The notes under the pieces: generated by a model
The model's input: only the letters and a program-made list of their open reading frames with translations
Databases searched by the model: none
Told to the model about the DNA's origin: nothing
Shown: one piece after another, positions 36,139-45,342 of the stretch
Layout: the number at the start of each line of letters is the position of its first letter
Position numbering within the stretch: position 1 is the first letter of the stretch
Made by a program: the position numbers and the translations under genes
Source of the DNA: Deltaproteobacteria bacterium
Lineage (GTDB): Bacteria > Bdellovibrionota_B > Oligoflexia > Oligoflexales > CAIYRB01
Assembly: GCA_016874735.1 (NCBI GenBank)
Contig: VGTI01000012.1
Coordinates: forward strand, 1-64,000
Length of the DNA stretch: 64,000 nt
Direction: 5' to 3'

Positions 36139-37185
36139 GTGGGATTAATCAGATTCAGCCAAGGTAGGCTCATTGCCATCGTTTTGAATGCAGTGGGAGC
36201 TCTGCTGTTGGCGATCACAGCCTCGTCGGCCGTCGCCGCAGGACTTACTTACGGGACCCTCCATTTCGACAAGAGTAGTCATGACTTTGGCGAGGTGTTC
36301 CGTGGCACGCAACTGACTCAGACCTTTCGTTTCGTCAATAAAGGGCCGGGCCCATTGACGATCCAAGGGGTGCACGCGGCATGTAATTGTACAGCTGTGG
36401 AGGTCGATCGAGGGCGACGCTATGAGCCAGGGCAAAGTGGTACGATCGAAGTGACTCTCGATACCAGTGACTTTATCGGTAACCTAGTAAAGACAGTGAC
36501 AGTAATCAGTAACGAGCGGCTTTTGCCGGATCGCACGCTAACGATTAGAGCTAAGGTCAAGTCCGAGATTTTTGCCGATCCACCTTTACTGGATTTCGCC
36601 AGCGTTAAACCGAAAGCGAATGATGCACGTACCATTCGCATTAGATCGGCACCCGGACAGCAGCTTGAAATCAAGGGGCTCGATTTCAATGAGAAAGTCC
36701 TATCAGCGCAAGTTGCGCGCGATAAAGACGATTGGATTCTAACGGCTCAGCTGCTTGCCGGCGTGCCGCCAGGTTTTCTGAAGGAGTCGATTGTGGTACG
36801 CAATAACTCGCAGCACCTACCAAAGCTCACGATTCCCGTACGCGGCCAGGTTATGAGCAACTTCGAGGTGGCACCCAGCTACATAGAGTTTGGTTCCCTC
36901 GGAGCGACTGAGGGAGCTCAGCGAGTAGTGACTCTTCGGGGCTCCGACAACTACAAGGTCGTTAGTATGCGTGGCGATATGCAAATTAACGGGCAAAAGG
37001 TCGACCAGGTGGCTAACTTACTCAAGATCGAATCAGCATCACTGCAAAATGATATGCAGCAGATTAATGTCGAGCTAAAGAATGGCCTAAGTAGGGCAGG
37101 TAGTGTTCGTGGTAAGATCTATATAGAGACCACGGACCCTGTGCAGCCGGAACTATCTGTCGATTTCTATGCTCTGTTTAGGTAA
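36139..37185 (+). CDS. DUF1573-domain exported protein
   Basis: A 348-residue protein starting at GTG with AGGAGG eight bases upstream. Signal peptide about residues 1-34 (ending SSAVAA). The first mature domain is DUF1573: LHFDKSSHDFGEVFRGTQLTQTF, then FVNKGPGPLTIQGVHAACNCT, an Ig-like (ASH/MSP-like) sandwich. Two more beta-rich domains follow, with DFASVKPKANDARTIRIRS and FEVAPSYIEFGSLGATEG repeating the theme. Function of the family is unknown; an envelope location is likely. Confidence 0.82.
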   Translation: MGLIRFSQGRLIAIVLNAVGALLLAITASSAVAAGLTYGTLHFDKSSHDFGEVFRGTQLTQTFRFVNKGPGPLTIQGVHAACNCTAVEVDRGRRYEPGQSGTIEVTLDTSDFIGNLVKTVTVISNERLLPDRTLTIRAKVKSEIFADPPLLDFASVKPKANDARTIRIRSAPGQQLEIKGLDFNEKVLSAQVARDKDDWILTAQLLAGVPPGFLKESIVVRNNSQHLPKLTIPVRGQVMSNFEVAPSYIEFGSLGATEGAQRVVTLRGSDNYKVVSMRGDMQINGQKVDQVANLLKIESASLQNDMQQINVELKNGLSRAGSVRGKIYIETTDPVQPELSVDFYALFR

Positions 37186-37217
37186 CGTGGTATAAGCAGA
37201 CTTATGAGGGGCCACTC

Positions 37218-37352
37218 GTGCTAGTAACTATTTATGTAGTTTCTTCAGTTCTGTTTGTTGTGGGGCTTCTTGGCTATTGGATCGTGACGCATTCCTTCCG
37301 CAATGTCCCGGCTATTTACGAAGCTGTGGAACCACAGATCGCTAATCAGTAG
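37218..37352 (+). CDS. Small membrane peptide
   Basis: A 44-codon frame, GTG start, with GAGGGG seven bases upstream. The product is one hydrophobic helix (LVTIYVVSSVLFVVGLLGYWIV) plus a 20-residue tail (THSFRNVPAIYEAVEPQIANQ). It lies 32 bases after the DUF1573 gene and 31 before the pectinacetylesterase gene on the same strand, as an operon member would. The ribosome site and composition support it; conservation cannot be checked here. Confidence 0.5.
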   Translation: MLVTIYVVSSVLFVVGLLGYWIVTHSFRNVPAIYEAVEPQIANQ

Positions 37353-37383
37353 TCATACAACTATCGGCTACCAGGGGCTAAGT

Positions 37384-38454
37384 ATGATCAAACGGTCATT
37401 CGCTCGTGTTCTGGTTGTACTCCTTGGTGGCGTGACTGCTGCTACTAATCTTTATGCCAAGGCGTTCAATAGCTGTCCCGATTATGCTACCTGCACCTAT
37501 GAACTGCCGGGGGCTGAGTGTGCTGATGGGACGCCGATGTTTTTAAACGTCACGCGGCGCCCCAATGCCACCAAACTATATATTTATCTCCAGGGCGGCG
37601 GCGCTTGCTGGGATACGGTGTCCTGTGATTGTCATGGTGATCGTTGTTACGGTGGCACAGCCCGCAATCTGACGCGGCGCGACCCACAACAGACGCACTC
37701 TGGCTGGACGGATTTGAGTGTTCCCGCCAATCCGATATCGGCCGACTACAATGTGGTGGAGGTACCATACTGCACCGGTGATTTATTTATGGGAAATCGC
37801 GAGCGTAAGCTTGGTAACCCCAAGCATCCCATCACCATTAAGCATTTCGGCTACCGCAACATCACCAAGGCCTTCGCTGCTGCCAAAAAACTTTTCCCAT
37901 CTCCCCAGAGCATCGTTGTTATGGGGTCTAGCGCTGGTGGGCTCGGCGCTATGTTCAATCTGCATCAGTTGCGTAAGTTTTATGATAAAGCACCCGCCTA
38001 TGTCATCTCCGATGCAGGTGCACCATTTAAGATACCTTATGTTTCAGCAGAGGGCGTTGACCGTCTGATCAGCGCTTGGGGTGTCGAAGACATTATTCCA
38101 CCGGACTATGCGGTGATTTCGCCCGGACCAATCGACTTTGCGGGTCTACTTCGGTACAACGCTGCGCGGTTTCCGCAAGACCGTTTTGCGTTTATTTCAT
38201 CGTACAACGATTGGGTGATGACAGCCTTTTCGATTCTGCTTGGTGCTGAATATGGGTTCTCCACCATTGGTCGCATGATTCGCGATGTCGCTGCAAATGA
38301 TCTAGGCGTGATGCAGAAGGTTTTCTACGTCGGTGGGGAGCGGCACACTTTCCACAATGTTCCACCTAACGACGTACTTAGCGGCCAAATCAATCTCGCC
38401 GACTGGGTCAGCAAAATGATTACCGGCAAACCTGATTGGTCCAATCAGCTGTGA
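37384..38454 (+). CDS. Pectinacetylesterase/Notum-family esterase, exported
   Basis: A 356-residue protein; ATG 37384 has AGGGG seven bases upstream. Signal peptide residues 1-25 (ending NLYA). Motifs of the PAE (CE13) family: KLYIYLQGGGACWD for the oxyanion region, VVMGSSAGGLGAMFN with the nucleophile Ser, FISSYNDWVM with the probable Asp, and GGERHTFHN with the catalytic His. The Cys-rich early part (NSCPDYATCTYELPGAEC) and loop (SCDCHGDRC) fit. The family removes acyl groups from polysaccharides or, in animal Notum, a lipid from protein. The bacterial substrate is not known. Confidence 0.85.
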   Translation: MIKRSFARVLVVLLGGVTAATNLYAKAFNSCPDYATCTYELPGAECADGTPMFLNVTRRPNATKLYIYLQGGGACWDTVSCDCHGDRCYGGTARNLTRRDPQQTHSGWTDLSVPANPISADYNVVEVPYCTGDLFMGNRERKLGNPKHPITIKHFGYRNITKAFAAAKKLFPSPQSIVVMGSSAGGLGAMFNLHQLRKFYDKAPAYVISDAGAPFKIPYVSAEGVDRLISAWGVEDIIPPDYAVISPGPIDFAGLLRYNAARFPQDRFAFISSYNDWVMTAFSILLGAEYGFSTIGRMIRDVAANDLGVMQKVFYVGGERHTFHNVPPNDVLSGQINLADWVSKMITGKPDWSNQL

Positions 38455-38464
38455 CTCATGTGAT

Positions 38465-39871
38465 CTAGATCAATTCACCGAGCAACGCGGTTTTATTGGC
38501 ATCGGTAATCCGAACTGCGGCAATGTCACCGGTGAGTTGACGCGCTGCAGCCACGCGCACTAGACGGAAGTGGTCTGTACGCCCGTAAAAATGGCCTGGC
38601 ATCTTTTCGCTCTCATAGAGGAAAAGGACCTGTCTCGTCGTGCCGATCTCACTAGTGTTCAATGACGTAGTGATGCGGTTTTGTAGCGCGTTCAGACGAG
38701 CTAGGCGCTCCTCTTTCACATGTTCGGGCACCTGGTCTAGGTAGCGTGCTGCTGGGGTGTTGTTGCGCGGCGAATATTTGAAGGTGAAGGAAAAGCTGAA
38801 GCCCACCTGTTCTACAAGTCCAAGGGTGGCAGCAAAGTCTTCCTCGGTCTCTCCGGGGAATCCAACAATCAGGTCAGTTGAGATAGCGATATCCGGAACA
38901 GCAGCTCTCAGCCAACTCACGCGCTCAAGGTACTCAGCCGCGGTGACCTTGCGTTGCATTCTCTGCAGGATACGGTCGCTGCCGCTTTGGACTGGCAGAT
39001 GGATGTAGCGTCCTAGTTTGGGCTCAGAGGCAAACAGTTCGGCTAAATCCTTGGTGAAGTCGTGCGGATTGGATGTCGTAAAACGCAGTCGTGCCAACTC
39101 AGGTAGCGATGCGACCTCGCGCAGGAGATCGACAAAGTGCGTCTCAGGACCGTGATCGCTACCGTAGCTATTGACGTTTTGACCCAACAAGGTGATCTCG
39201 CGGGCGCCGCTAGCAAGCAAAGCCTTCGATTCAGAGACGATGTCGCTAACGCTGCGCGATAACTCACGCCCGCGCGTAAATGGCACGACGCAGAAAGTGC
39301 AGTAGTTGTTGCAGCCTTGCTGAATATTGACGTATCGTGAGATCTCACGCTTGCCGCTGAGTGTGGGGGGGGCCTGCAGCTCGGTTGTGACGGGTGTCGC
39401 AGTCACAGCAGCTGCGGCGTCATCGCCGTCGTGAGTATGGCGTCGGGCAAAGCCGGTCGCCACGGAGCTCTGACCGCTTGCCGCATGCTCTTCAAGCAGG
39501 CGTGGAAGTTCTTCAATCTTGCCTGGGCCCAGCAACACGTCAATTTGCGGCGCAGCTTTCAAAAGGCGACGCCCCTCGGCCTGAGCCACACAGCCGGCGA
39601 CTGCTATCTTCATGCCTGGACGGTCACGCTTGAGCTCGCGCAGTATGCCTAGGCGACTGAGTACTTTATGTTTGGCTTTTTCGCGGATGTGGCAGGTGTT
39701 TAAAAGCACCAAATCCGCGTCGTCGGCAGACTGAGTGAGAGCGTAGTTTTTTTCAGCCAAAATCGCCAGCATCCGCTCGCTGTCGGCGGCGTTCATTTGG
39801 CAGCCCCAAGTTTCTATGTGGACTTTTTTAGGCTGCGTTATGGTGGCGGATTGCTGTGTTACTTCACTCAC
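38465..39871 (-). CDS. miaB: tRNA-2-methylthio-N6-dimethylallyladenosine synthase
   Basis: A 468-residue radical-SAM enzyme that adds a methylthio group to i6A37 in tRNA. The N-terminal UPF0004 domain has Cys24, Cys60 and Cys94 for one iron-sulfur cluster; the radical-SAM motif is CNNYCTFC in QGCNNYCTFCVVPFTRG; a TRAM domain ends it. The segment at about residues 145-170 is an Ala/Thr/His-rich linker not usual in the family. It starts at GTG 12 bases after the ffh stop, in the same operon. QGCNNYC plus the WGCQMN start fit MiaB better than RimO or MtaB. Confidence 0.95.
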   Translation of the reverse strand: MSEVTQQSATITQPKKVHIETWGCQMNAADSERMLAILAEKNYALTQSADDADLVLLNTCHIREKAKHKVLSRLGILRELKRDRPGMKIAVAGCVAQAEGRRLLKAAPQIDVLLGPGKIEELPRLLEEHAASGQSSVATGFARRHTHDGDDAAAAVTATPVTTELQAPPTLSGKREISRYVNIQQGCNNYCTFCVVPFTRGRELSRSVSDIVSESKALLASGAREITLLGQNVNSYGSDHGPETHFVDLLREVASLPELARLRFTTSNPHDFTKDLAELFASEPKLGRYIHLPVQSGSDRILQRMQRKVTAAEYLERVSWLRAAVPDIAISTDLIVGFPGETEEDFAATLGLVEQVGFSFSFTFKYSPRNNTPAARYLDQVPEHVKEERLARLNALQNRITTSLNTSEIGTTRQVLFLYESEKMPGHFYGRTDHFRLVRVAAARQLTGDIAAVRITDANKTALLGELI

Positions 39872-39883
39872 GGTCGTCTGATC

Positions 39884-41458
39884 CTACTTCTTTCTGTTCT
39901 TCTTGCGGGCTTTTTTCGCGTCTTTGCGCAGTTTGCGTTGCTTGTCGCGGTCGACGGGGCGCCGCGTGGCTCCACCGGCGTCGCCAAACATACCGCCTAG
40001 GCCTGGCATCCCGCCTAGGCCTGGCATACCGCCTAGCCCACCCATTCCGGGCATGCCGGGCATGCCGCCGGGACCACCCATTTGTTGGGCCATCTTGCGC
40101 ATGTTGTTCAGTTGGGCGAGGCCGCCCATACCTGGGATCTTACCTAGTAGGCCCATATTCTTGCCAAACATGCCCATCATTTGACGCATGCCGTTAAACA
40201 TCTTGAGGAGCTCGGTGACCTCTTTGGGGGCGCGGCCCGATCCTTTGGCTACGCGGCGAATGCGATTGTCGTTAAATACTTTGGGATTGACCCGCTCTTC
40301 GTTCGTCATCGAATCGATGATGGCGCGAATGCGAAGCAATTGCCGGTCGTCGACGTTGATGTCTTTGGGCATGCCGGGGAGCGGCATTTTTGCGATGATG
40401 TCCTTGAGAGGACCCATCTTCTGGATCATCGAGATTTGTTCGTAAAAGTCCCTTAGCGTGAACTGTCCCTGCAGCATCCGTAGGGCATCGGCCTCGCGGT
40501 CTTCGGTCGCGACACGCTCAAAGTCTTTAACTAAACCGACAATATCGCCCATGCCGAGGATACGGCTGGCTAAGCCATCAGGGCGGAACTCTTCCAGGCG
40601 ATCCAAACTCTCGCCCATACCAAGAAATTTAATCGGTTTACCCGTAACCTCTTTGATACTCAGTGCTGCGCCACCGCGCGCGTCACCATCCAGCTTCGTC
40701 ATGACCACACCCGTCAAATTGAGGCGATCATTAAAGCTTTTAGCGGTGGTTACAGCGTCCTGGCCCATCATGGCGTCACACACGAGAAGGATATTATCCG
40801 GTCTCGTAGTGGCTTTGATGTCATCCAGCTCCTTCATCAGAGCTTCGTCAATGGCGAGACGGCCAGCGGTATCCATCAGGATCGTGTCGCATCCAAGGTC
40901 GTATGCCTTTTGCAGCGACTGCTTGCAGATATCCACCGGCGAGGCGCCACTGACGTGGAAAACTGGGACGCCTAGTGTGTTGCCGAGTACTTGCAACTGA
41001 TCAACGGCTGCTGGGCGGTAAATATCGGCGGCCACCAAGAGTGGCTTCCGCTTGTGCTGATCGACAAGATACTTGGTAAGCTTACCTGTGGTCGTCGTTT
41101 TACCGCTACCCTGCAAGCCGACCATCATGAACGTCGTTGGCCGGTTGCTAACGAAGTTTAGGCTAGGATCAGCTGGACCCATCAGTTTAACAAGCTCGTC
41201 CTGGCATATCTTAACGAAATGATCACCAGCACTAACACGCATCGCGCCGCCGCCAGCCTTGAGCTGTACCTGGGTGCCTACTGCCTGCTCTTTCACATCG
41301 GCCAAAAACTTCTTGGCGACGCCATACTCTACGTCTGCCTCGAGCAAACTTTGGCGTATGGCTACTAAGGCTTCGTCAATATTCTCATCGGACAGGGTCG
41401 TTTTGCCGCGAAACTTATCCCGCGCCTGGCGGAACCCTTCGCTCAGGACGTCCAACAT
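39884..41458 (-). CDS. ffh: Signal recognition particle protein Ffh (SRP54)
   Basis: A 524-residue GTPase that, with 4.5S RNA, takes nascent membrane proteins to FtsY. N domain, then G domain motifs GLQGSGKTTTTGKL, DTAGR and TKLDGDARGG, then a Met-rich M domain (MFNGMRQMMGMFGKNMG). The C-terminus is unusually long and repetitive: Gly/Met/Pro-rich PGMPGMGGLGGMPGLGGMPG, then a highly basic tail. GGAGAG precedes the ATG. No 4.5S RNA gene was found nearby. Confidence 0.96.
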   Translation of the reverse strand: MLDVLSEGFRQARDKFRGKTTLSDENIDEALVAIRQSLLEADVEYGVAKKFLADVKEQAVGTQVQLKAGGGAMRVSAGDHFVKICQDELVKLMGPADPSLNFVSNRPTTFMMVGLQGSGKTTTTGKLTKYLVDQHKRKPLLVAADIYRPAAVDQLQVLGNTLGVPVFHVSGASPVDICKQSLQKAYDLGCDTILMDTAGRLAIDEALMKELDDIKATTRPDNILLVCDAMMGQDAVTTAKSFNDRLNLTGVVMTKLDGDARGGAALSIKEVTGKPIKFLGMGESLDRLEEFRPDGLASRILGMGDIVGLVKDFERVATEDREADALRMLQGQFTLRDFYEQISMIQKMGPLKDIIAKMPLPGMPKDINVDDRQLLRIRAIIDSMTNEERVNPKVFNDNRIRRVAKGSGRAPKEVTELLKMFNGMRQMMGMFGKNMGLLGKIPGMGGLAQLNNMRKMAQQMGGPGGMPGMPGMGGLGGMPGLGGMPGLGGMFGDAGGATRRPVDRDKQRKLRKDAKKARKKNRKK

Positions 41459-41640
41459 TGTGCGTCTCTCCAGGATCTCAAAAGGGGAAAAGGGCAGTAT
41501 GCGTATAGCCTTTCTCGGTGTAACTAGTCAAAATCTGATCGACTTAAATCTTTAGTGCAGAAAAATACTCCTTCATATCAGGGGGTTGCGATTTGGGTGG
41601 GTTAACCAGCTTCTACCGCCCCCCAAACTGCCAGTATCAT

Positions 41641-41659
41641 TGATGAATCATATTCATCA
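41641..41659. promoter_or_regulatory. Perfect 8-bp-arm palindrome before lipoprotein/TPR operon
   Basis: TGATGAAT CAT ATTCATCA: perfect arms with a 3-base spacer, 45 bases before the ATG of the 41705 gene. It has the size of a dimeric repressor operator. No regulator gene is adjacent. It is not followed by a T tract. Confidence 0.5.
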
Positions 41660-41704
41660 CGGTTAGGCCCACCCCCGAGGGGCAGATACCATAGGGGACT
41701 ACTC

Positions 41705-43318
41705 ATGGCAGATGGGCGAGTTTGCGCACATGTGACGACGAAACTTAGGTGCATCAGCTGGCTGCTAGCTCTCATGTTGGCGTTAAGCACGACTCTTCCT
41801 GCCTGTAAGACCACGGGCAGTGGCACCAAGTCTGCGGACGTTCCAGTCACCGTGACTGATAGTTCGGCATCTCTGCGCATCATGGCGGGAGATCCGCGGA
41901 CCATACTGGTGCTGTTTACTGGGGCTTACATGAAACCAGCCGTGTACACGGCTCTAGCCCAAAAGATCGTCCAACTCTCTGGTGGTTCTGTCGGGGTGTT
42001 TGTGCCGCATTTTCTTGGCGATTTTACGAACCCACTCCAAAGCGACGGAGCCGTTAATGAAGCCGTTAAGTACTTAAAAGAGCGAGGAGTCGACCAGCCT
42101 GCGAGCCACGTGTTTCTTGCGGGCCACAGTGCCGGAGGAATTTTTGCCTCTGATGCACCTCTAAGATTTAAGCTACCGGGGTTGATTCTATTAGCCAGCT
42201 ACCTGCCGCGGACACCTGTCATCGGTAAAAATCTCAATGACTACCAGCGCCCGGTTCTCACACTCGGCGGTGAACTCGATGGCCTAACTGGCATCAACTA
42301 TATGGCGCGTGAGCATCAGGTCATGCAAAACCTCGCTGAAAGCGACGCCGCAGCCATTTTGGACAAACCAGTTATTGTTTTGCGTGGCGTTAAACATGCC
42401 CAGTTTGCAGACGGTACGCCAGCCGACGGTGACGTTATCGATGGAGCGGTAGACCTCGATGAGGCGCACGGCCTTATTGGGCGCCAGATTGTAGATTTTA
42501 TTGCCGCTCAATCTATCGAGGGAGCTATTGCTGGTGTAACTAAAGCCGACGGCGCTAATGCTATTAAAGAGTCTGTAGCTGCGACCAAGCAGTTACTTCA
42601 GCCCTATTTTGCTAGTGAGAACGCCCTCGCGGATCTCTGTCAGTTCATGCAAAAGTCTGCCTTTGCGCTTGATGCAGACGGCTGGTCGCGCGTCGACTTT
42701 GACGTGAAAACCTACGTATCATTGCTGAGCCAGCCGGCATTTATTTTTGATAAATCATCAGTCACTAAAATCAATGATCGGATTAAACTGCATCTACCCA
42801 TGTATGTGGATCAAGATCGGAATATTACCGATGTATCAAAGGATCGCTATCTTTCGCCTAAATCCGTCTCGTGTAAGATGCGCAGTCAGGAGGCTTTTGT
42901 CGCCGAGTCTGGGCTCACGAGTTCAGCGGTGCCGCTAAACTGTGCGCAAATGAACCAAAAAATCATCGCCTCTGCGATTAGTCTCGTGATTGATGAGAAA
43001 CAATTAGACAGACTTAAAGATCGCTATGGCAATCCTGCGCGATGGGATTTGAGTCAAGACGCGACAGAGGCGGTAAACTCGGTCAGTTACGGCCCCTTCA
43101 GGATTCGGAGTAGTCGCAAATCCACCGGACAACAGTTTATTGCAAGTGGGTTTAGGTTTGAGCGTGACGGTACCCAAAAAGACCAGTGGATACTGGACAC
43201 GGCTGAATTGCAGACCGGAAAAACTGCTGTCATTCAGCAATTTGCCGGCGCCAATTATTGCAAATTGATCCCACCGGAGCGAGTGATAGAATGGGCGACT
43301 CTGTTCGGACTGAAATAA
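41705..43318 (+). CDS. Alpha/beta-hydrolase lipoprotein
   Basis: A 537-residue protein with AGGGGA eight bases before ATG. A hydrophobic helix ends in the lipobox LPAC (about residue 35). The first half is an alpha/beta hydrolase: ILVLFTGAYMKPAVYTALAQ, nucleophile elbow LAGHSAGG, PVLTLGGELDGLTG with a likely acid residue, and GVKHAQFADG with a likely His. The second half (about 250 residues) is unrelated, with CKMRSQEAFVAESGL and other Cys, and is not recognised. It overlaps the first TPR membrane protein gene by 28 bases, so it heads that operon. Confidence 0.72.
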   Translation: MADGRVCAHVTTKLRCISWLLALMLALSTTLPACKTTGSGTKSADVPVTVTDSSASLRIMAGDPRTILVLFTGAYMKPAVYTALAQKIVQLSGGSVGVFVPHFLGDFTNPLQSDGAVNEAVKYLKERGVDQPASHVFLAGHSAGGIFASDAPLRFKLPGLILLASYLPRTPVIGKNLNDYQRPVLTLGGELDGLTGINYMAREHQVMQNLAESDAAAILDKPVIVLRGVKHAQFADGTPADGDVIDGAVDLDEAHGLIGRQIVDFIAAQSIEGAIAGVTKADGANAIKESVAATKQLLQPYFASENALADLCQFMQKSAFALDADGWSRVDFDVKTYVSLLSQPAFIFDKSSVTKINDRIKLHLPMYVDQDRNITDVSKDRYLSPKSVSCKMRSQEAFVAESGLTSSAVPLNCAQMNQKIIASAISLVIDEKQLDRLKDRYGNPARWDLSQDATEAVNSVSYGPFRIRSSRKSTGQQFIASGFRFERDGTQKDQWILDTAELQTGKTAVIQQFAGANYCKLIPPERVIEWATLFGLK

Positions 43319-45342
43319 AAAACGGTGCGCAACCCACTGCCGCCGATATGGGCCACTCCACAGTACCTAGTCGTATGATCCTTACGTCGGTCCTGCTTAC
43401 AGTCCTTGTCCTCACTGTGTACGGCAGAACCATCGGTTTTGATTTTGTACCATACGATGACGCACTAAATGTGACGGAGAACCCTTATCTCGCCATCAGT
43501 GGGTCAGAGAGCACCAAACAATTTTGGCAGGCTCCACTGCACAAACTGTATATTCCCTTAACCTATACTCTTTGGGCTCTGATCGCTAAGGTGAGTCAAA
43601 TTGGCATTAGTGGTGATGGCTATTTCATTTTTTCAGCTGCCAAGTTTCATGCCGTAAATGTACTTCTGCACTGCCTCAACACCCTCTGGGTTGCAGCCAT
43701 CATGCGGCTCGTTACGCGACGCGCATTCATGGTCTTCGCAGGCGCGGCGGTATTTGCCTTGCACCCCCTCCAGGTTGAACCGGTAGCATGGGTTACAGGT
43801 CTTAAAGATGTTCTCTGCGCCAGTTTTGCTCTACCCTCAGTCTACTTGATCATGAAAAGCGGAGCTGAACAAAGGTGGCTACGGCGCCGTCTCTTTGGTG
43901 CTTCGTTACTTTATTTTGCTGCATTGTTGGCTAAGCCTGCCGCATTGGCGCTGCCGTGCGTCGTGATTGTTATTGCGCTCTACCAACATTGGCCGTGGCG
44001 GCGTGCGGGCATGGTGGTGGCGGCCTGGTTTGCGCTCAGTGCACCTATCATGGCGACGGTGTGGGAGTCACAAGCGCAGCAGGCTAAGATGGTGGTGTCT
44101 CCACTTAAGCGCCTATTAATTGCAGCAGATGCCCTCTCTTTTTATACAGCCAAAACCCTGGTGCCGTTGGGACTAATTATTGACTACGGGGCGACACCGG
44201 TTTGGGTATTGAACCAGCCGCAAGTATGGTTTTCAGCGATCTTTATTGGCCTGGTTCTGATCGCCCTGTGGGTGAAGCGTCGGTCCGGATGGTGGCTGGG
44301 GGCTGGTATCTTAGTGGCTGCTTTGAGCCCTGTTTTGGGTCTAGTGCCATTTGAGTTCCAAAGTCACTCAACGGTTGCAGACCGCTACATGTATATGCCC
44401 ATGCTCGGAGTGTCCTTGATATGCGTTTGGTTGCTAAACAGTGTGAAGCCAAAAGTGGCGCTGATCGCCGTGCCAAGTGTGACTGCAGCCCTGGCTATAC
44501 TCGCGAGTATGCAGGTAGAGACATGGGCAAGCGCCGACGCCCTCTTTACCCACACACTTGCACGCAATCCGGGGAGCTTAGTAGCTTGGCAGTCACTTGG
44601 GGCTGGCTACATGACGGATCAACGCTGGACAGATGCCGCTAGGGCCTTTACGAGCGCTTTATCCCTGCGTCCGCGCTTTCGTGACGGACTTTATAATTTG
44701 GGCCTTGCCTACGAACGCCAGGGCCAGCATGAACTTGCACTGGAGCAGTTCAATAAGATCATTGGGAGCGGAGCATCCACGGCAACAGCACTAGAAGGTG
44801 CCGCGCGCGTAGCTAATCAGCTGGGACAATTCGAGGTGTCCCGAGGCTACCTCATGCAAAGTGAGGATTTGTTTCCTGGGCGTGCCGAGACGGCACGGCT
44901 TCTGGCCGATGCATTGGTCGGTATCAAAGACATAGAAGGCGCTAACCGCATGTACCTTGAGGCACTGCGCAGGCAACCCAATGCCTCTGAGATTCACACA
45001 GTATACGGTGATTTTCTCGCAGATCATGGGGATCCTCAGGCCGCGGTACGCGCTTATTTGCAGGCTATAGCTATCGATGCACAGTCGGTAGCGCCGCGAA
45101 TCAATTTGGGTTCTTTGCTTGCCTCGCTCGGTCGTTTTGAAGAGGCCGAAGTCCAGTTGCGCGAGGGAGTCCGTTTGGCTCCCAAGTTGGCTACTGGATA
45201 TGTAAATCTCGCTCTTGTTTTTGAGCGCAAGGGAGACCTGAAGGCAGCCGCAGACGCCTATAGAAATGCTTTGAGTCTTGAAGTGAATCGTCTGGATGCG
45301 CGAGAGGGTTTGGCTCGAGTCCTCGGGGGGCGTCGTGAGTAA
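43291..45342 (+). CDS. TMTC-like membrane protein with TPR repeats, paralogue 1
   Basis: A 683-residue protein; ATG 43291 has GGAGCGAG eight bases upstream. Residues 30-415 hold about ten membrane helices. The first outside loop has FVPYDDALNVTENP with Asp56-Asp57, the place of the catalytic Asp in GT-C transferases. Further conserved pieces are FALHPLQVEPVAWVTGLKDVL and DRYMYMPMLG. The tail from about 430 has some seven TPR units. The layout matches TMTC O-mannosyltransferases (compare their HPIHTEAVAGIVGRADLL). I infer transfer of a lipid-linked sugar to proteins. Overlap with the hydrolase gene upstream and with paralogue 2 marks an operon. Confidence 0.8.
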   Translation: MGDSVRTEIKNGAQPTAADMGHSTVPSRMILTSVLLTVLVLTVYGRTIGFDFVPYDDALNVTENPYLAISGSESTKQFWQAPLHKLYIPLTYTLWALIAKVSQIGISGDGYFIFSAAKFHAVNVLLHCLNTLWVAAIMRLVTRRAFMVFAGAAVFALHPLQVEPVAWVTGLKDVLCASFALPSVYLIMKSGAEQRWLRRRLFGASLLYFAALLAKPAALALPCVVIVIALYQHWPWRRAGMVVAAWFALSAPIMATVWESQAQQAKMVVSPLKRLLIAADALSFYTAKTLVPLGLIIDYGATPVWVLNQPQVWFSAIFIGLVLIALWVKRRSGWWLGAGILVAALSPVLGLVPFEFQSHSTVADRYMYMPMLGVSLICVWLLNSVKPKVALIAVPSVTAALAILASMQVETWASADALFTHTLARNPGSLVAWQSLGAGYMTDQRWTDAARAFTSALSLRPRFRDGLYNLGLAYERQGQHELALEQFNKIIGSGASTATALEGAARVANQLGQFEVSRGYLMQSEDLFPGRAETARLLADALVGIKDIEGANRMYLEALRRQPNASEIHTVYGDFLADHGDPQAAVRAYLQAIAIDAQSVAPRINLGSLLASLGRFEEAEVQLREGVRLAPKLATGYVNLALVFERKGDLKAAADAYRNALSLEVNRLDAREGLARVLGGRRE

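Noticed and set aside
39999-40090. Short DNA repeats (ccgcctaggcctggcat) within ffh
   Set aside because: They encode the Gly/Met/Pro-rich end of Ffh and need no separate explanation.
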